Positions 63,014 to 64,000 of a stretch of 64,000 nucleotides of DNA are shown one piece after another. The first letter of the stretch is position 1. Every line of letters begins with the position of its first letter. The translations under genes and the position numbers were made by a program. Location of the stretch: positions 505,342 to 569,341 of the forward strand of contig CAZKFM010000001.1 in the NCBI GenBank assembly GCA_964552195.1. Reading direction: 5' to 3'. The notes below the pieces were generated by a model. It was not told the origin of the DNA, did no database searches, and was given only the letters and a program-made list of their open reading frames with translations. The stretch comes from CAZKAP01 sp964552195. GTDB lineage: Bacteria; Bacteroidota; Bacteroidia; Flavobacteriales; Flavobacteriaceae.

Positions 63014-63394
63014 TTATATAATAGGCCACCAACCGATTTTTTTGCTGTGTTTTATTTGTTTATAAACCGTCAAAACCTCTTGCTCTAAAAGAGGGGAAAG
63101 CTCACGTATGTTCTCCATTACATTCGTGGCTGTGTGCATAACGGATAAAACAAAAATGTTATCCCCAATGGTTTCGCAAATTAACCAATGGCGCTTGTAC
63201 AAATAGATCAGAAATCGAGATGAAATATTTTTGTTCCGTTTTAAAAGACCCTTGTTCGTACTGAGTAATCGTAAAGCTTCTTCCAAGCCTTTAATATAGC
63301 CTTGAGCTACTTTTTCGCCCCATTGATCTACGGAATAACTGTATATATTGACCAAATCATCTTTGGCCCTATCGGTTAGCTCAATCCTTGTCAT
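63014..63394 (-). CDS. RelE/ParE-superfamily toxin
   Basis: Protein of 126 residues with the ParE pattern: TRIELTDRAKDDLVNIYSYSVDQWGEKVAQGYIKGL, then RFLIYLYKRHWLICETIGDNIFVLSVMHTATNVM. The normal core ends near ENIREL; about 25 further residues follow. It overlaps the antitoxin gene by 14 bases, the standard arrangement. ParE toxins poison gyrase while RelE relatives cleave mRNA; sequence favours ParE. Confidence 0.85.
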   Translation of the reverse strand: MTRIELTDRAKDDLVNIYSYSVDQWGEKVAQGYIKGLEEALRLLSTNKGLLKRNKNISSRFLIYLYKRHWLICETIGDNIFVLSVMHTATNVMENIRELSPLLEQEVLTVYKQIKHSKKIGWWPII

Positions 63395-63656
63395 TGGCCT
63401 TTAATGCCTTGTGGTCCTTAATGTCCTGAAGCAAATCACCTGAAAATTTGGTGTAGCGACCAGCAAGGACATCATGATAACCCTCAAGAATAGATTCTCT
63501 CAAAGCAGCAGCCTCTTTTTTGTCGCATTCATGACGGATTAGATCTCGGACATATTCACTAGGGGTGGCGTACATCGTGCCATCACCGGACTGGCTGGTA
63601 ACAAACCGCTTCATTTCATCGGTCAATGCTATATTGATGGTCTCTGTTTTTGCCAT
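63381..63656 (-). CDS. ParD-like ribbon-helix-helix antitoxin
   Basis: Protein of 91 residues. The N-terminus is a ribbon-helix-helix DNA-binding domain (TINIALTDEMKRFVTSQ, then YATPSEYVRDLIRHE) and the C-terminus is a charged tail that would wrap the toxin. It precedes the toxin gene and should repress the operon as a complex. ParD family by pattern. Confidence 0.88.
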   Translation of the reverse strand: MAKTETINIALTDEMKRFVTSQSGDGTMYATPSEYVRDLIRHECDKKEAAALRESILEGYHDVLAGRYTKFSGDLLQDIKDHKALKANDKD

Positions 63657-63747
63657 AATCTTCTCTTAATGCTCCTATAAAGATAAAGCATGCTTTATTA
63701 TATGTCAATATTTAAAGAGATTTTGCTATTTCAAACCATTGTTATAG

Positions 63748-63921
63748 CTAAAAGAACTCAAAATGCTCCTCAACATATGCAACTTCTGTGATCCCCTTGA
63801 AGCCTGTCAGGCTTTTGTTTAGGTTGGCCGTGAGTTGTACGCGTAGCTCCTGTTTCATGAAAGTTTTGTAGTCCTGGCCGACTGTAGTCATCTTGCTGGA
63901 ATTTTTTGTACTTACCTTCAT
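63748..63921 (-). CDS. Small hypothetical protein of 57 residues
   Basis: Frame from ATG at 63921 to TAG at 63750-63748. Composition is natural: MKVSTKNSSKMTTVGQDYK, KQELRVQLTANLNKSLTGF and EVAYVEEHFEFF. It is more protein-like than the competing frame on the same strand (63770 to beyond 64000), though that frame looks sensible over its first 30 residues. The two may be the end of one gene joined to another, or a frameshifted gene. No family recognised. Confidence 0.35.
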   Translation of the reverse strand: MKVSTKNSSKMTTVGQDYKTFMKQELRVQLTANLNKSLTGFKGITEVAYVEEHFEFF

Positions 63922-64000
63922 GTCCAGTCAAATGTAGCAGGTCCAGTTGGACATGTGCCATGGATACTGGGCTTTGGCCTGCAGGTATTTGAGTAACAAG
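63770..64000 (-). CDS. Uncertain open frame running off the window end
   Basis: Minus-strand frame open to base 64000, stopping at 63770. Its upstream part (IPAGQSPVSMAHVQLDLLHL) looks coding, while its end (HGQPKQKPDRLQGDH) does not. It may be a real gene end overlapped by the next gene, or the first half of a frameshifted gene. Confidence 0.2.
   Translation of the reverse strand, partial: LVTQIPAGQSPVSMAHVQLDLLHLTGHEGKYKKFQQDDYSRPGLQNFHETGATRTTHGQPKQKPDRLQGDHRSCIC

Noticed and set aside
1..64000. CRISPR arrays, insertion sequences, prophage, tRNA and rRNA genes
   Set aside because: No regularly spaced repeats, transposase-like frames, phage structural genes or tRNA/rRNA signatures were seen on reading both strands; a short tRNA could still have been missed by eye.

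Overview
The window looks like a chromosomal segment of a Bacteroidota bacterium, most likely a marine member of the Flavobacteriaceae with a fairly high GC content. The evidence is the large SusC/RagA-style TonB receptors with carboxypeptidase-regulatory N-domains, a TonB receptor/DUF4249 pair, DUF3078 and DUF6090 proteins, LytS/LytTR regulators, promoters of the TAnnTTTG (-7) type and weak Shine-Dalgarno use. The species assignment is inference. I see no rRNA, tRNA, CRISPR array or insertion sequence.

Layout. 1-4000: end of an RND efflux pump and its TolC partner. 4010-9170: CPXCG small protein, FAD amine oxidase, a peroxiredoxin-thioredoxin-small protein operon, an atypical pyruvate-kinase-like enzyme and a ribosome hibernation factor. 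9320-18047: sigma factor plus membrane partner, TonB receptor, MsrB, DUF3078 protein, a uracil-DNA-glycosylase-like protein and a DUF418 membrane protein. 18979-27407: a tightly overlapping molybdenum cofactor operon (cysteine desulfurase, XdhC, a MocA-MoaD fusion, a MoeB-rhodanese, MoaE, a MoaC-MogA fusion, MoaA, MoeA, a TauE exporter). It converges on the two-gene molybdoenzyme it probably serves (27414-30105). 30624-34968: a MacAB-TolC type efflux operon. 35042-41061: DUF2147, a LytS/LytTR pair, a 1-Cys-type peroxiredoxin, a HELGH protease and an aldo/keto reductase. 41242-45401: ArsM-like methyltransferase and a DUF4249/TonB receptor pair.

45752-52905 holds a probable metal-homeostasis locus. 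A TonB receptor carries a CxxxM and an HxM signature like the copper receptor OprC. A Fur-family regulator closes a minus-strand operon made of an ABC ATPase, a permease with a histidine-rich loop and two paralogous secreted CFFCG proteins. A MerC-like protein is divergent. A 19-bp near-perfect palindrome lies between the divergent promoters and overlaps both.

52906-64000: a DUF4914 PEPCK-like protein; a two-component system whose histidine kinase is broken by one in-frame amber codon; a decayed outer-membrane gene with three lesions; a purple-acid-phosphatase-like enzyme; and an SH3/NlpC-P60 lipoprotein. Last comes a more AT-rich accessory end with a Fic protein preceded by an array of TGTCGA half-sites and a ParDE-like toxin-antitoxin pair.

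The points I consider most worth checking are the palindrome-controlled metal locus, the MocA-MoaD fusion with a possible internal start, the Fic operator array, the 28-residue membrane peptide gene followed by an unexplained terminated transcript, and the broken kinase next to a decayed gene.
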